Shown: in pieces, positions 53,366 through 62,824 of the stretch
Position numbering within the stretch: position 1 is the stretch's first letter
Layout: every line of letters begins with the position of its first letter
Assembly: GCA_945870425.1 (NCBI GenBank)
Contig: CAMBSD010000013.1
Location: forward strand, 1 to 64,000
DNA: 64,000 nt
Reading direction: 5' to 3'
From: Chitinophaga pinensis
GTDB lineage: Bacteria; Bacteroidota; Bacteroidia; UKL13-3
The notes under the pieces: model-generated
Database searches by the model: none
Seen by the model: only the letters and a program-made list of their open reading frames with translations
Told to the model about the DNA's origin: nothing
Program-made: the position numbers and the translations under genes

Positions 53366-56300
53366 CTATCTAATCACAACTTGCTTAATCAACTCTTCCG
53401 AGTCTGAATGTATTTTCAACACATACATGCCTGCACTCAAATTGGTGTTAAGCGAAATCTCATTTTCACCCATCGAAAGTTCATGGGCATTGCTCCAAAC
53501 CTCTTGTCCTAGCATATTGTATAAGCTGATAATTGATGACGACTTTCTGTTGCTTTCTAATTTTATGATGAAATCGCCATTGTTGGGATTTGGGTATATG
53601 AAAAAGTTGTTTGCCATTTCAAGTTTATCAATTCCTGAATTACTTGTGATGGTAACATCAAGTGATGTGGTATCGATACAGAAATAGGTATTTGTTCCAA
53701 TTACACTAACACTACCATTGCCTAATTTGTTCCATTTTACCTCGACTTCGCTCGTTCCTTGGCCACTAATAATAACCCCATTAATTACACTCCATACATA
53801 ACTGATATTTGCTAATTGGGTCAATGAATAAGAATAAATACTATTTGTTTTTAGATTAACTCTTTGACCGGCAATGTTTGCAACAACAGGCAGTGGATTA
53901 ATGGTAACAGGTTTAGTAGTAAAATTATCACCTATAACTACACCAGATGAAAAGGATATGTTTGTTAAGTCGATAGGTGATACGGTGATTACTTTATTAT
54001 TGGCTTTACAGGGTAAGTCAATTGTAATGAAAAGATAGTATTTACCCGTATCTAAATTTTTGTTCAGTCCTTGAAAGCTAATCAAACCAGGATCAATATC
54101 TAAAGTTTTTGTTCCTAATAATATGGGTGTAGCATTAGTAAAAACAGGATTGGTATGATACCATAGTTTGATGTTGTTTAAATCTTCAGTTTGGTATGTA
54201 CCAATTGTAGAAAAGTTGACAGCTTTTAAATTGGTAGAAACTCTCTGTACATATAATTTGATTTTATAAATAATTATGTTGCTTGCCCCTTTAGAAGGAA
54301 TATTTTGTTGAGGATCAGAATTAGATAAAAGTATGAGTGGGATATTGCTTTGAACTTGAACTGAAATTTCGCTTGAATCACTGCATGACTGAGTATTATA
54401 GGCAATTACTTTTAATTTCCCCAGACCTGATTTTGTCCACATCACAACCACACTGTTGGTTCCTTGTCCTGAATTGATTAATCCATTTTCAACACTCCAA
54501 ACATAACTCACATTATTTTTTTTACTAACTTGATATATATAACTTACACTGTCAATAACAGAGGTAAACTCTCCTTTGATGCTATCAACCAATGTGTCAG
54601 ATCCAATATTTAATATACTTCTATTATTGTTTATAAACATACTTTTACCTATATTTGTTAAAAAGAAAAGGTCATTCTGTAAAATTGAATCAATAATAAG
54701 TATGCTGTTTTTTGCTAAACAATTAATATCAGCAGTAATAAAGAAATAATGTTTGCCTACATCCAGATTTTTACTTGCAAAACTAATATTTTGAAGTGCA
54801 TCAATTAGGTTGTTGGTTTTTGTTGCCAAAAGTATCGGAATACCAGTCGAAAAAGAGGAGTTGTTATGATACCAAATTTTGAAGTTTCGAATATCATTAA
54901 TGGAATGATTACCCAGGGTTCGGAATTGTATGCCGTTAATATCAATTGGTTTGCATAAAATATTGAAATCTAATCGGTATAAAAGGACATTGTTCGTTCC
55001 TCTATTTGGCATGGTATCGGTTGCGCTTAAACCTGAAATAATATTACATGCAAGATTATCTGTAATATTTACATTAAGTATTATTGTATCAATGCAAGAA
55101 TGAGTACTATTAGATATTAATTGAATGGAACCTTGGATAAATTTACTCCATTCTACTACTATGTTATTTGTTCCTTGTCCTCTTAAAATGGTTCCATTCG
55201 TAACATTCCAATTATAGCTTGTGTTTGATTTGAAATCCACACGATAGGTATATGGTACATTATTTAAAATGTCTATAGATGGTCCAGAAATATCACCAAT
55301 ACTATGTTGAATTATTATGCTGCATGGTTTGAATGATTTAACCATTTGCTGTGTGGTGTTAAAAAAAATATCCTCACACAATGTAATGATTGTTTTTTTT
55401 GCACTAGTACATAACACATCACTTGTTAGAAAAATATAATTGTACCCAAAATTAAAATTTTGATTTAATCCTGTAAATAAATGAATTCCGGTATCTAATC
55501 CCATTGTTTTATTTGCCAAAAGAATAGGGCTCCCAGTTGTTAAAAGAGAATCTGTGTTGAACCAAAGTTTTAGATTAGCTATATCAGCAGAACCAAAACT
55601 ACCCAATAACTTAAAGCGTATGTTTTGAAGACTCAATCCGGATTCTTGACAAGAGATAGGGACTTTGATACGATATAAAATCACATTGCTTGTGTTTGCC
55701 TGTGGTTTATTACTGGTTAAATCTAAATTACTAGCTTGTAATAAAGTTGTTGTATCGATATTTCCATTATATATGGTTCCATTGGAACCAATAGCAAACT
55801 CATGATAGTTATATAAATCAATAAAGTTAAAAATACCTTGTGAAAAGGGATTTTGACCTAAAGCTTTTGAACTACTTTTAACGAGCCATTTTCCTAATAT
55901 GTTTTTACCTGCAATGTAGGAATTACTTCTTGTAAAGGAAGGCAGTTCATTTTCCATTTTCCATTCAAATTTCAAATTTAGTTTACTGCCTTTATTTTGT
56001 AATTCTATTATTTCCCAAGTTTTATTTACAACATTATTATTAATGATATTTCCAGATGAATCTGTGACACCTTTTTTTATGGACATAGCAAAGTCATTGT
56101 TGGTACAAATATTCTGCAGGTAAACTGGGTTAAAGTCATTAAATGTGCCAATGGGGAAGCTGATAATGCCGGATTTACCGTTGTTTCCTATATTTTTAAT
56201 AATCAACTTTCCTACACTATCAATTACGACATAAGCCGAGTCATTTTCACCTTTGCTGATCCCATTAGTTTCAAGTACCAAATTATTCGCACCTAAAATG

Positions 56301-57286
56301 AATTTACCTTTTGTAAAACTTAATATTTCTGAAACATTTGCATTGGCTCCGAGATAAACATGAAAGGGGTTTTTATGAATTAAGTTTTTTGATACAATAG
56401 GACTTAGTGAGTATTGACTTCTTGCAGTACCAGGGATATCGTTTCCCTTGAATTGAATGCTTCCTTTGCTGGCATTAAGCAAACCTAAATTACTGAAATC
56501 AGCTCTGACGGCTAGTGTGTCGTTTCCATTCAAGATATGGGTGCTAGTTGGGAAAAGGTTATAACCCCGTATATCAAGTTTGCCGATAAAGGTTCCGTTA
56601 TAAATACTAACTTCATGGTATTTATCCAATACTGCGCTAATGTCTTCCCCTTTTTTTTGTGATTTGGTTACCCATTGTATTCCATTCCAATATGAAGGAG
56701 TATAGCAGTATTTTTGATTTGCACCAGCAGCTGCATATATTCCAGTTGTGTAATAATTCACAACTTGTGTTTGACCCCCATTTAAAGGGTCTGAATAGTT
56801 AAATCCTGCCCCTAAGGGTGGTGCAAATTTCCAAGCAAAGTTAGGAGTTTGGGTAGTTGAAAAAGCAACAGAGTTGGTGAACCGATAGGTATATAATTTC
56901 ACCCTAGATCCAGATTTTACTTGTGTGCTTAATCCTAAAGACCCAGAAGCAATAGTATTTCGCCACCATTCATTGTTGGTACTTGTTTGAACATAATATT
57001 GAATGATTGTATTTTGTTGTAATGAAACCATTTCTGAAGATAATTGACTTATGGTAATAGTACCTCCATTTCTCCATAATGGATTTACAAAAAAAGCAAT
57101 AGTTCCAGCCCTTAATTCGAAATTAAATGTATCAATATTGTATAAATAGACATCAAATTGGTATGTGTTAGGGGTGGTTAACTTTTCATTTTCCAATCTC
57201 CATTCAATCTTGGGAAGTTGAGCTTTAGCATATAAACAAAGTAGGTTGAATAATAATACAATCAATATGTATTTGAGTGTTTTCAT
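53366..57286 (-). CDS. Giant T9SS surface protein with three PKD-like/BNR-associated modules
   Basis: A 1306-residue exported protein. The signal peptide ends 'LYAKAQ'. Residues about 23-200 ('PKIEWRLENEKL...FDVYLYNID') are shared with its neighbour. A middle region to about 520 contains 'IQFKGNDIPGTARSQYSLSPI' and 'NKTWEIIELQNKG'. Then three repeats of a two-part module follow. The first part ('VLYRIKV...LKLWFNTD..LTTGSPILLANKT') resembles the BNR-associated N-terminal domain; the second ('YNWNVTNGTILRGQGTNNIVVEW') is PKD-like. The last 80 residues are a T9SS type A sorting domain ('FFIYPNPNNGDFIIKLE...GQEVWS...AGMYVLKIHS'). It follows its paralogue after 7 bases, so both form one operon. 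Function unknown, probably adhesion. Confidence 0.85.
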   Translation of the reverse strand: MKTLKYILIVLLFNLLCLYAKAQLPKIEWRLENEKLTTPNTYQFDVYLYNIDTFNFELRAGTIAFFVNPLWRNGGTITISQLSSEMVSLQQNTIIQYYVQTSTNNEWWRNTIASGSLGLSTQVKSGSRVKLYTYRFTNSVAFSTTQTPNFAWKFAPPLGAGFNYSDPLNGGQTQVVNYYTTGIYAAAGANQKYCYTPSYWNGIQWVTKSQKKGEDISAVLDKYHEVSIYNGTFIGKLDIRGYNLFPTSTHILNGNDTLAVRADFSNLGLLNASKGSIQFKGNDIPGTARSQYSLSPIVSKNLIHKNPFHVYLGANANVSEILSFTKGKFILGANNLVLETNGISKGENDSAYVVIDSVGKLIIKNIGNNGKSGIISFPIGTFNDFNPVYLQNICTNNDFAMSIKKGVTDSSGNIINNNVVNKTWEIIELQNKGSKLNLKFEWKMENELPSFTRSNSYIAGKNILGKWLVKSSSKALGQNPFSQGIFNFIDLYNYHEFAIGSNGTIYNGNIDTTTLLQASNLDLTSNKPQANTSNVILYRIKVPISCQESGLSLQNIRFKLLGSFGSADIANLKLWFNTDSLLTTGSPILLANKTMGLDTGIHLFTGLNQNFNFGYNYIFLTSDVLCTSAKKTIITLCEDIFFNTTQQMVKSFKPCSIIIQHSIGDISGPSIDILNNVPYTYRVDFKSNTSYNWNVTNGTILRGQGTNNIVVEWSKFIQGSIQLISNSTHSCIDTIILNVNITDNLACNIISGLSATDTMPNRGTNNVLLYRLDFNILCKPIDINGIQFRTLGNHSINDIRNFKIWYHNNSSFSTGIPILLATKTNNLIDALQNISFASKNLDVGKHYFFITADINCLAKNSILIIDSILQNDLFFLTNIGKSMFINNNRSILNIGSDTLVDSIKGEFTSVIDSVSYIYQVSKKNNVSYVWSVENGLINSGQGTNSVVVMWTKSGLGKLKVIAYNTQSCSDSSEISVQVQSNIPLILLSNSDPQQNIPSKGASNIIIYKIKLYVQRVSTNLKAVNFSTIGTYQTEDLNNIKLWYHTNPVFTNATPILLGTKTLDIDPGLISFQGLNKNLDTGKYYLFITIDLPCKANNKVITVSPIDLTNISFSSGVVIGDNFTTKPVTINPLPVVANIAGQRVNLKTNSIYSYSLTQLANISYVWSVINGVIISGQGTSEVEVKWNKLGNGSVSVIGTNTYFCIDTTSLDVTITSNSGIDKLEMANNFFIYPNPNNGDFIIKLESNRKSSSIISLYNMLGQEVWSNAHELSMGENEISLNTNLSAGMYVLKIHSDSEELIKQVVIR

Positions 57287-57293
57287 GAATTTA

Positions 57294-60200
57294 TCATTTT
57301 ATCACCAATGTTTTAATTATTTGCTCTGCATCGCTTTTTATTTTTAGCATATAAATGCCGGCATTCAATTTGGATTCAAATTCGAATTTCTGTTTACCTG
57401 ATTCAAGTAATTGTTTTTCAGTCCAAACCTCCTGACCAATGAGATTGTATAAACTAAAGATAGCTTCAGATTTTCGTATTGAATTTAATTGGATGTTAAA
57501 TTGTCCATTGTTTGGATTAGGAAATAATTCAAACTCTAATAAATTTTTAATATTTTCAATTCCTGTTCTATTAGTAAATATAGTTAAATTCAAATAAGCT
57601 GTATCGGAACATTGAAATTGATTTGTTGCCTTAATTTTAACTGAACCTAATCCTTCAGATAGCCAATTTACAGTTATAGCATTTGTTCCTTGCCCATTGA
57701 TTATATTACCATTTGTTACAAGCCATTCATAATTTGCTATTTCTTGTTGAACAACACTATATAAATAATTCAGTTTTGTTCTTACATTGTTTGTTTGACC
57801 ATCAATGTTGTTTACTATTGGTAATGGATTAATCGTAATAGGTTTACTAGTAAATTCAGCACTTTTTATGATCCCATAATTAAATGATATATCATCTTGT
57901 GTAAGTGAATTAAAGTATATAACTCTATTATTTGCTCCACATGGTATATCTGAAGTAATGAAAATAAAATGCGAATCAACAGGGAGACCTCGGTTTAAAT
58001 AATTAAATTCTTGTATACCAGCTCCAGTATTTGTTGTTTTTGTGTCAAGTAGAATAGGTGTACCTATTTTAAACGATGGATTACTATGATACCAAATCTT
58101 GAAATTACTGATATCAGAATTTTCATAAGTACCTCCAGTTGTAAATTTAATTCCTTCCAATATAGCATCATAGCTTTCAACTTTTATATCTATGCGATAA
58201 AGCACAATATTATTCTGTCCCTTTGATGGTATGGGTTGGGGCGCAATTCCGTTCTTTAGTGAAATGATAGGGGAATTGTTTGTTACAATTACCGATTTGT
58301 TGCTCGAAGCGTTGCATAGGTTGATATTGGTAGCATCTACCACTATAGAGCCCGGTCCTGAATCAAACCACTGCACTGTGATGCTATTTGTACCTTGTCC
58401 GCTAACCACTGCACCATTGGTAACTGTCCAATTATAAAATGTGCCTGGCACTAAGGTTACATTGTAGGTATATACTGAACTTGTGAATACATTTTGTGTC
58501 CCAACAATATTCTCAACAATAGCGGTGTTGTTAATACTAACAGTGCTTGAAGTAAAGGTGCTTCCAACAGGTGTTCCTGAAGATAATCCCACATCAGTAT
58601 TCGTAATTGCCTTTACAATGATATCTTTTTTATTTGCAACACAGCTTATATCAGTGGTAAGGAAAATATAATTTGCCCCATTTGGAAGTGGGGTTGCAAA
58701 AAATGTGAACTTCTGCAATCCTGGGTTTAAATTAGTGGATTTAGTTGCTAATAATATGGGTGCTCCACTACTAAAATTTGAACTATTGTGGTACCAAACT
58801 TTGAAATTTGAAATGTCGTTTGAATTATAATTTCCCTGTGTTGTAAATTGTAAAGAGTTAATTAGAGGCGAATTGCAACTTACATTTAAATCAACCCTAT
58901 ATAAGACTAAATTTTTTGCCCCTCGAGTAGGATTGTTAATTGGTGCAATTCCGTTTGCAACAATAACACATCCTGGATTATTTGAAATTGTTACTTGAAG
59001 TTGACTCGTATCAAGACACATTTGAGCATTCTGCCCAACTAGTAAAATATTTCCAATTCCATTGTTTAGCCATTCTACTGTAATTTCATTTGTACCTTGC
59101 CCACTTGTAATATTCCCGTTTGTTACAATCCACTGATAGGTGATATTTGGTAATGGGCTTACATTATAAGTGTAGGAAATATTTGCAGCAGCATTGATAA
59201 TTGGACCTTTTATGCTGTCAACCAAATCTGCTGGAGTTATGGTAATCGAACTAGCGCTAAATCCACTAGCAATTGAATTTCCTGTGCTAAATAGCATGTC
59301 ATTGTTGCTTATTGGATTAACTATAACAGTTGTGCTTTTAGGAGAACATAACAAGTTGGCGGTAATAAAAATATAACTTTTTCCAATGGGAAGGTTTACA
59401 TTCAAAGTAGAGAAATTGTGATTGCCTGGACCTATTCCATTGTTTTTACTATCTATTAATATAGGTTTCCCATTATTAAACAAACTGTCTGTGTGAAGCC
59501 AAACTTTGAGACTATCGATTTCATTGCCAGAATAGCTACCTGATGTGACAAATTTTAATGATTTAAGTATAGTTGGCACACATATAATATTTGCATTTAT
59601 GCTATATAAAATTACATTTTTAGTACCCATAATTGGGTTGTTATCAGGTGTTGTCCCGTTTGATGTTTGTATGCAATTTGGATTATAAACTATATTAACA
59701 AACAAGGAAGCTGTATCAGTACAAAGCAATTGGTTGGTGCCTTCAACAAATAATTTTCCAATTCCTAAACTATCCCACTGAACAGAAACATTATTAGTTC
59801 CTTGCCCAGTTAAGATTATACCATTTGTAATGGTCCAATTGTAGCTAGTTTGCAATTGGTTATTAACAGAATAGTTATGTGTAGCATTTGTGTAAACATT
59901 TACTTTTGGTCCAGTAATACTATCAATAATATTTAATTCATTGAAATTAATTGTACTTGATGTATAACCAGTTCCAGAAGAATTTCCTGTTGAAAATGAA
60001 ATGTTGTTTAAATCAATTGGTTTGATAATTATTGAACCTGATTTGGCTTTACAAAGTATGTCGGTAGTGATGAAAATGTAGCCTAAGCCTTTCTGATAAA
60101 TTTGACTTAAAGAGGTGAAATTTTGAAAACCGGTATCTAAATTAATTGTTTTACTTGAAAGTAAGACAGGAGTTCCAATATCGAATGCGGAGTTTGTATG

Positions 60201-62627
60201 ATACCATATTTTAAAGTTATCAATATCATTTGATTTATATGTGCCAGCGCTATTAAAACCAAACGATTGAAGAATAGTTGGAACGCAAGATACATTCAAA
60301 TTTATTCTATATAAAACTATATTTTTACTACCTGATTGTACGCTTGTGATCGGAGCTATTGCATTTGATAAAACAATGCAAGATGGATTGTTGATAATAC
60401 TCACGTTTAAACTACTGGTATCGCTGCACTGTAGTTGGTTTATACCCCTTACTTTAATGGTTCCTGTTCCACTTGAATCCCATTGAACCACTACTGAGTT
60501 TGTGCCTTGCCCAGATACAATCCTTCCATTTACAATTGACCAAGTGTAAGAAATATTTGAAATGAATGGCACGCTATAACTATAGTTTATGTTATTGAAA
60601 ACATTGTTGAAAGGACCTTGAATGCTGTCAATGATATGGGTAGGAGTAATATCTGCGTTGCTTGTTGTTAATCCGTTAGCAATAATTTGAGCATTAGCAA
60701 AGGTTAAATCGTTGTACTTAACAGAAATATTGTGATTTAATGCTCCACATTGAATATCAGCAGTTAATAACAAATAATTTGAATCACTATTCATCGAATA
60801 ATTCAATCCTGAGAATATTTGAAGCCCAGTATCAAGTCCAACAGTTTTAGTGCCTAATAAAACAGGAGTTCCAGTAGTTAAGTCTGATTTTGTATGATAC
60901 CAAAGTTTAAAGTTTAAAACATCATTTGAATTGTAAGAACCAGAACTTATGAATTTTATTGAATTCAAATTAATGGCAGAGCAAATGCTTGGAAAATCGA
61001 TTCTATACAAAACTACATTTTTAGAGCCTTTAAGTGGTTTGTTTTGCGCAATTGCAGCATTTTTGATGCTAATATAACTTATAGTATCAATCATCCCATT
61101 GTCAGGAAATCCAGCAGATGTTATTGAAAATTTCCCCGCGTATTTATATGAATTAATATATTCATTTAGAACTTGAGAATATGGACCAGTTCCAACAGCA
61201 AATTTAGATGGAGATTTATACCAATTTCCAAGTAAATCATTGCATATAATATTTGAAGTTGACCTCATAAATCCTGGTAGTTCATCTATGTTTTTCCACT
61301 GCAATTTGATGCTTAAGTTACTATTTCCTGGGATTGCCTCACTAATATTCCAAGTTTTATCTATTGCATTATTTGTAATAATTCCAAAACTATTTGAAAG
61401 TCCTTTTGAAACCTTTACTTTGATGTCATCCAACGCACAAGAATTTTGAACAGTAGCGGGGTTATAATCAGTTAAGGTGCCGACAGGGAAAATTACAGGC
61501 GTAATTTTCCCTGTTTTGCCTAATCCATTCATTATAAGACTGCCTGTTAAATTAGTTACTACATAGCCGGAATCACTTTCACCATTGATGGTCCCACTTG
61601 AACCTATGGTTAGATTGTTGTTATTTAAAATAATTTTTCCTTTTGAAAAGCTAAGTTGACTCAAGACATTAATATCGCCACCAACGGACACATGGTAAGG
61701 GTTGAGTTGGGTCATTTTACTAATAGTAAAGGGCGAAACTGTGTTTTGTATTCTATCTGTACCAGGGATGTCATTCCCTTTAAATATAATACTACCATTG
61801 GCATTAGTAATGGTTCCATAATTCCAAAAATCTGTTCTTACTGAAACTATATTTCCTGAATTTATGTAGTGCGTTGCGCTTGGCATAAGTGTATATCCCC
61901 TAATATCCATTCCACCCGAAAACCCGCCTGTGTATATATTTACTTCCTTATTGTTAGTTAAACTAACTGCAGTATCATTACCTGTTCTTTGAGATTTTTG
62001 AATCCATTGACTTCCATTCCAATAAGCAGGTGTGAAGCACCTTTGTTGATTTGCAATAACGGCTGCAGGATTGGCATCTGCTTTAGTTGCTACTACCGTA
62101 ATCCTGTTTCCTGATGCATCTGGTGTTAAAAATCCTGCAGCTGGAGAACCATAAAATTTCCATGCAAACTTTGGAGGAATGCTGGTCGAAAAAGGAACGG
62201 TATTGTTCATAGTAATTCTAAAACAATTTATTCGCCTTCCTTTTTGCACATTGGTGCCAAGTCCTGCATTAACAATTGTGATAATTTTTCGCCAATAATC
62301 TGTTGACCCTAAAGCACTGTATGTTGCTACTGAAACTTGCTGATTTGCATTTAATTCACTGTATTGTTCAGTTATGCTTATAGTGCCACCGTTTCGCCAT
62401 CCTTGGTCGGTAACAAAGGCAATAGTACCACCACTTATTTCAAAATCGGCTGTATCTGTATTGTATAAATAAACATCAAGTTGATAAGAGGTGGGGCTTA
62501 ATAATTTTTCGTTTTCTAATCTCCATTCAAATTTTGGCATTTGAGCAAACCCAATAAACTGAAACAGACAAAGACAAAGCCATGTCGAAATTTTAAGTTT
62601 ATGTTTGATAATCAGGTTATTGCTCAT
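57294..62627 (-). CDS. Giant T9SS surface protein with five PKD-like/BNR-associated modules
   Basis: A 1777-residue paralogue of the downstream protein. The signal peptide ends 'QFIGFAQ' (about residue 29). The N-terminal region 'PKFEWRLENEKLLSPTSYQLDVYLYNTD' and the middle 'IIFKGNDIPGTDRIQNTVSPF' and 'DKTWNISEAIPGN' match it segment by segment. Five modules follow, each with a BNR-associated-like half ('NDIxNFKIWYHTxSxF..GTPxLLxTKT', 'YIFITTDI.C') and a PKD-like half ('YxWxVTNGxIxSGQGTNxxxVQW'). A T9SS type A sorting domain ends it ('FELFPNPNNGQFNIQLN...GQEVWT...AGIYMLKIKS'). No enzyme motif is visible; it probably projects from the cell surface. Confidence 0.85.
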   Translation of the reverse strand: MSNNLIIKHKLKISTWLCLCLFQFIGFAQMPKFEWRLENEKLLSPTSYQLDVYLYNTDTADFEISGGTIAFVTDQGWRNGGTISITEQYSELNANQQVSVATYSALGSTDYWRKIITIVNAGLGTNVQKGRRINCFRITMNNTVPFSTSIPPKFAWKFYGSPAAGFLTPDASGNRITVVATKADANPAAVIANQQRCFTPAYWNGSQWIQKSQRTGNDTAVSLTNNKEVNIYTGGFSGGMDIRGYTLMPSATHYINSGNIVSVRTDFWNYGTITNANGSIIFKGNDIPGTDRIQNTVSPFTISKMTQLNPYHVSVGGDINVLSQLSFSKGKIILNNNNLTIGSSGTINGESDSGYVVTNLTGSLIMNGLGKTGKITPVIFPVGTLTDYNPATVQNSCALDDIKVKVSKGLSNSFGIITNNAIDKTWNISEAIPGNSNLSIKLQWKNIDELPGFMRSTSNIICNDLLGNWYKSPSKFAVGTGPYSQVLNEYINSYKYAGKFSITSAGFPDNGMIDTISYISIKNAAIAQNKPLKGSKNVVLYRIDFPSICSAINLNSIKFISSGSYNSNDVLNFKLWYHTKSDLTTGTPVLLGTKTVGLDTGLQIFSGLNYSMNSDSNYLLLTADIQCGALNHNISVKYNDLTFANAQIIANGLTTSNADITPTHIIDSIQGPFNNVFNNINYSYSVPFISNISYTWSIVNGRIVSGQGTNSVVVQWDSSGTGTIKVRGINQLQCSDTSSLNVSIINNPSCIVLSNAIAPITSVQSGSKNIVLYRINLNVSCVPTILQSFGFNSAGTYKSNDIDNFKIWYHTNSAFDIGTPVLLSSKTINLDTGFQNFTSLSQIYQKGLGYIFITTDILCKAKSGSIIIKPIDLNNISFSTGNSSGTGYTSSTINFNELNIIDSITGPKVNVYTNATHNYSVNNQLQTSYNWTITNGIILTGQGTNNVSVQWDSLGIGKLFVEGTNQLLCTDTASLFVNIVYNPNCIQTSNGTTPDNNPIMGTKNVILYSINANIICVPTILKSLKFVTSGSYSGNEIDSLKVWLHTDSLFNNGKPILIDSKNNGIGPGNHNFSTLNVNLPIGKSYIFITANLLCSPKSTTVIVNPISNNDMLFSTGNSIASGFSASSITITPADLVDSIKGPIINAAANISYTYNVSPLPNITYQWIVTNGNITSGQGTNEITVEWLNNGIGNILLVGQNAQMCLDTSQLQVTISNNPGCVIVANGIAPINNPTRGAKNLVLYRVDLNVSCNSPLINSLQFTTQGNYNSNDISNFKVWYHNSSNFSSGAPILLATKSTNLNPGLQKFTFFATPLPNGANYIFLTTDISCVANKKDIIVKAITNTDVGLSSGTPVGSTFTSSTVSINNTAIVENIVGTQNVFTSSVYTYNVTLVPGTFYNWTVTNGAVVSGQGTNSITVQWFDSGPGSIVVDATNINLCNASSNKSVIVTNNSPIISLKNGIAPQPIPSKGQNNIVLYRIDIKVESYDAILEGIKFTTGGTYENSDISNFKIWYHSNPSFKIGTPILLDTKTTNTGAGIQEFNYLNRGLPVDSHFIFITSDIPCGANNRVIYFNSLTQDDISFNYGIIKSAEFTSKPITINPLPIVNNIDGQTNNVRTKLNYLYSVVQQEIANYEWLVTNGNIINGQGTNAITVNWLSEGLGSVKIKATNQFQCSDTAYLNLTIFTNRTGIENIKNLLEFELFPNPNNGQFNIQLNSIRKSEAIFSLYNLIGQEVWTEKQLLESGKQKFEFESKLNAGIYMLKIKSDAEQIIKTLVIK

Positions 62628-62824
62628 TATTATCCAAATACAAACGCAATTTAATAAAATTCAATTCATAATAGATTAATATTTGAAATTTTAAGTTATT
62701 TTTCACTTTTCATTAAACGTGACTTTTTATAAATACAATTTTATTTGGGTGTTCATAATGCATTATTTATCAAAATAAAACCTTCAAATCGATTAATATA
62801 TTTGAATATGAAATAATACCTTAC

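Noticed and set aside
57800-62000. Plus-strand frames of 60-70 codons inside the giant surface-protein genes
   Set aside because: They recur at equivalent module positions as antisense shadows of the repeated coding sequence.
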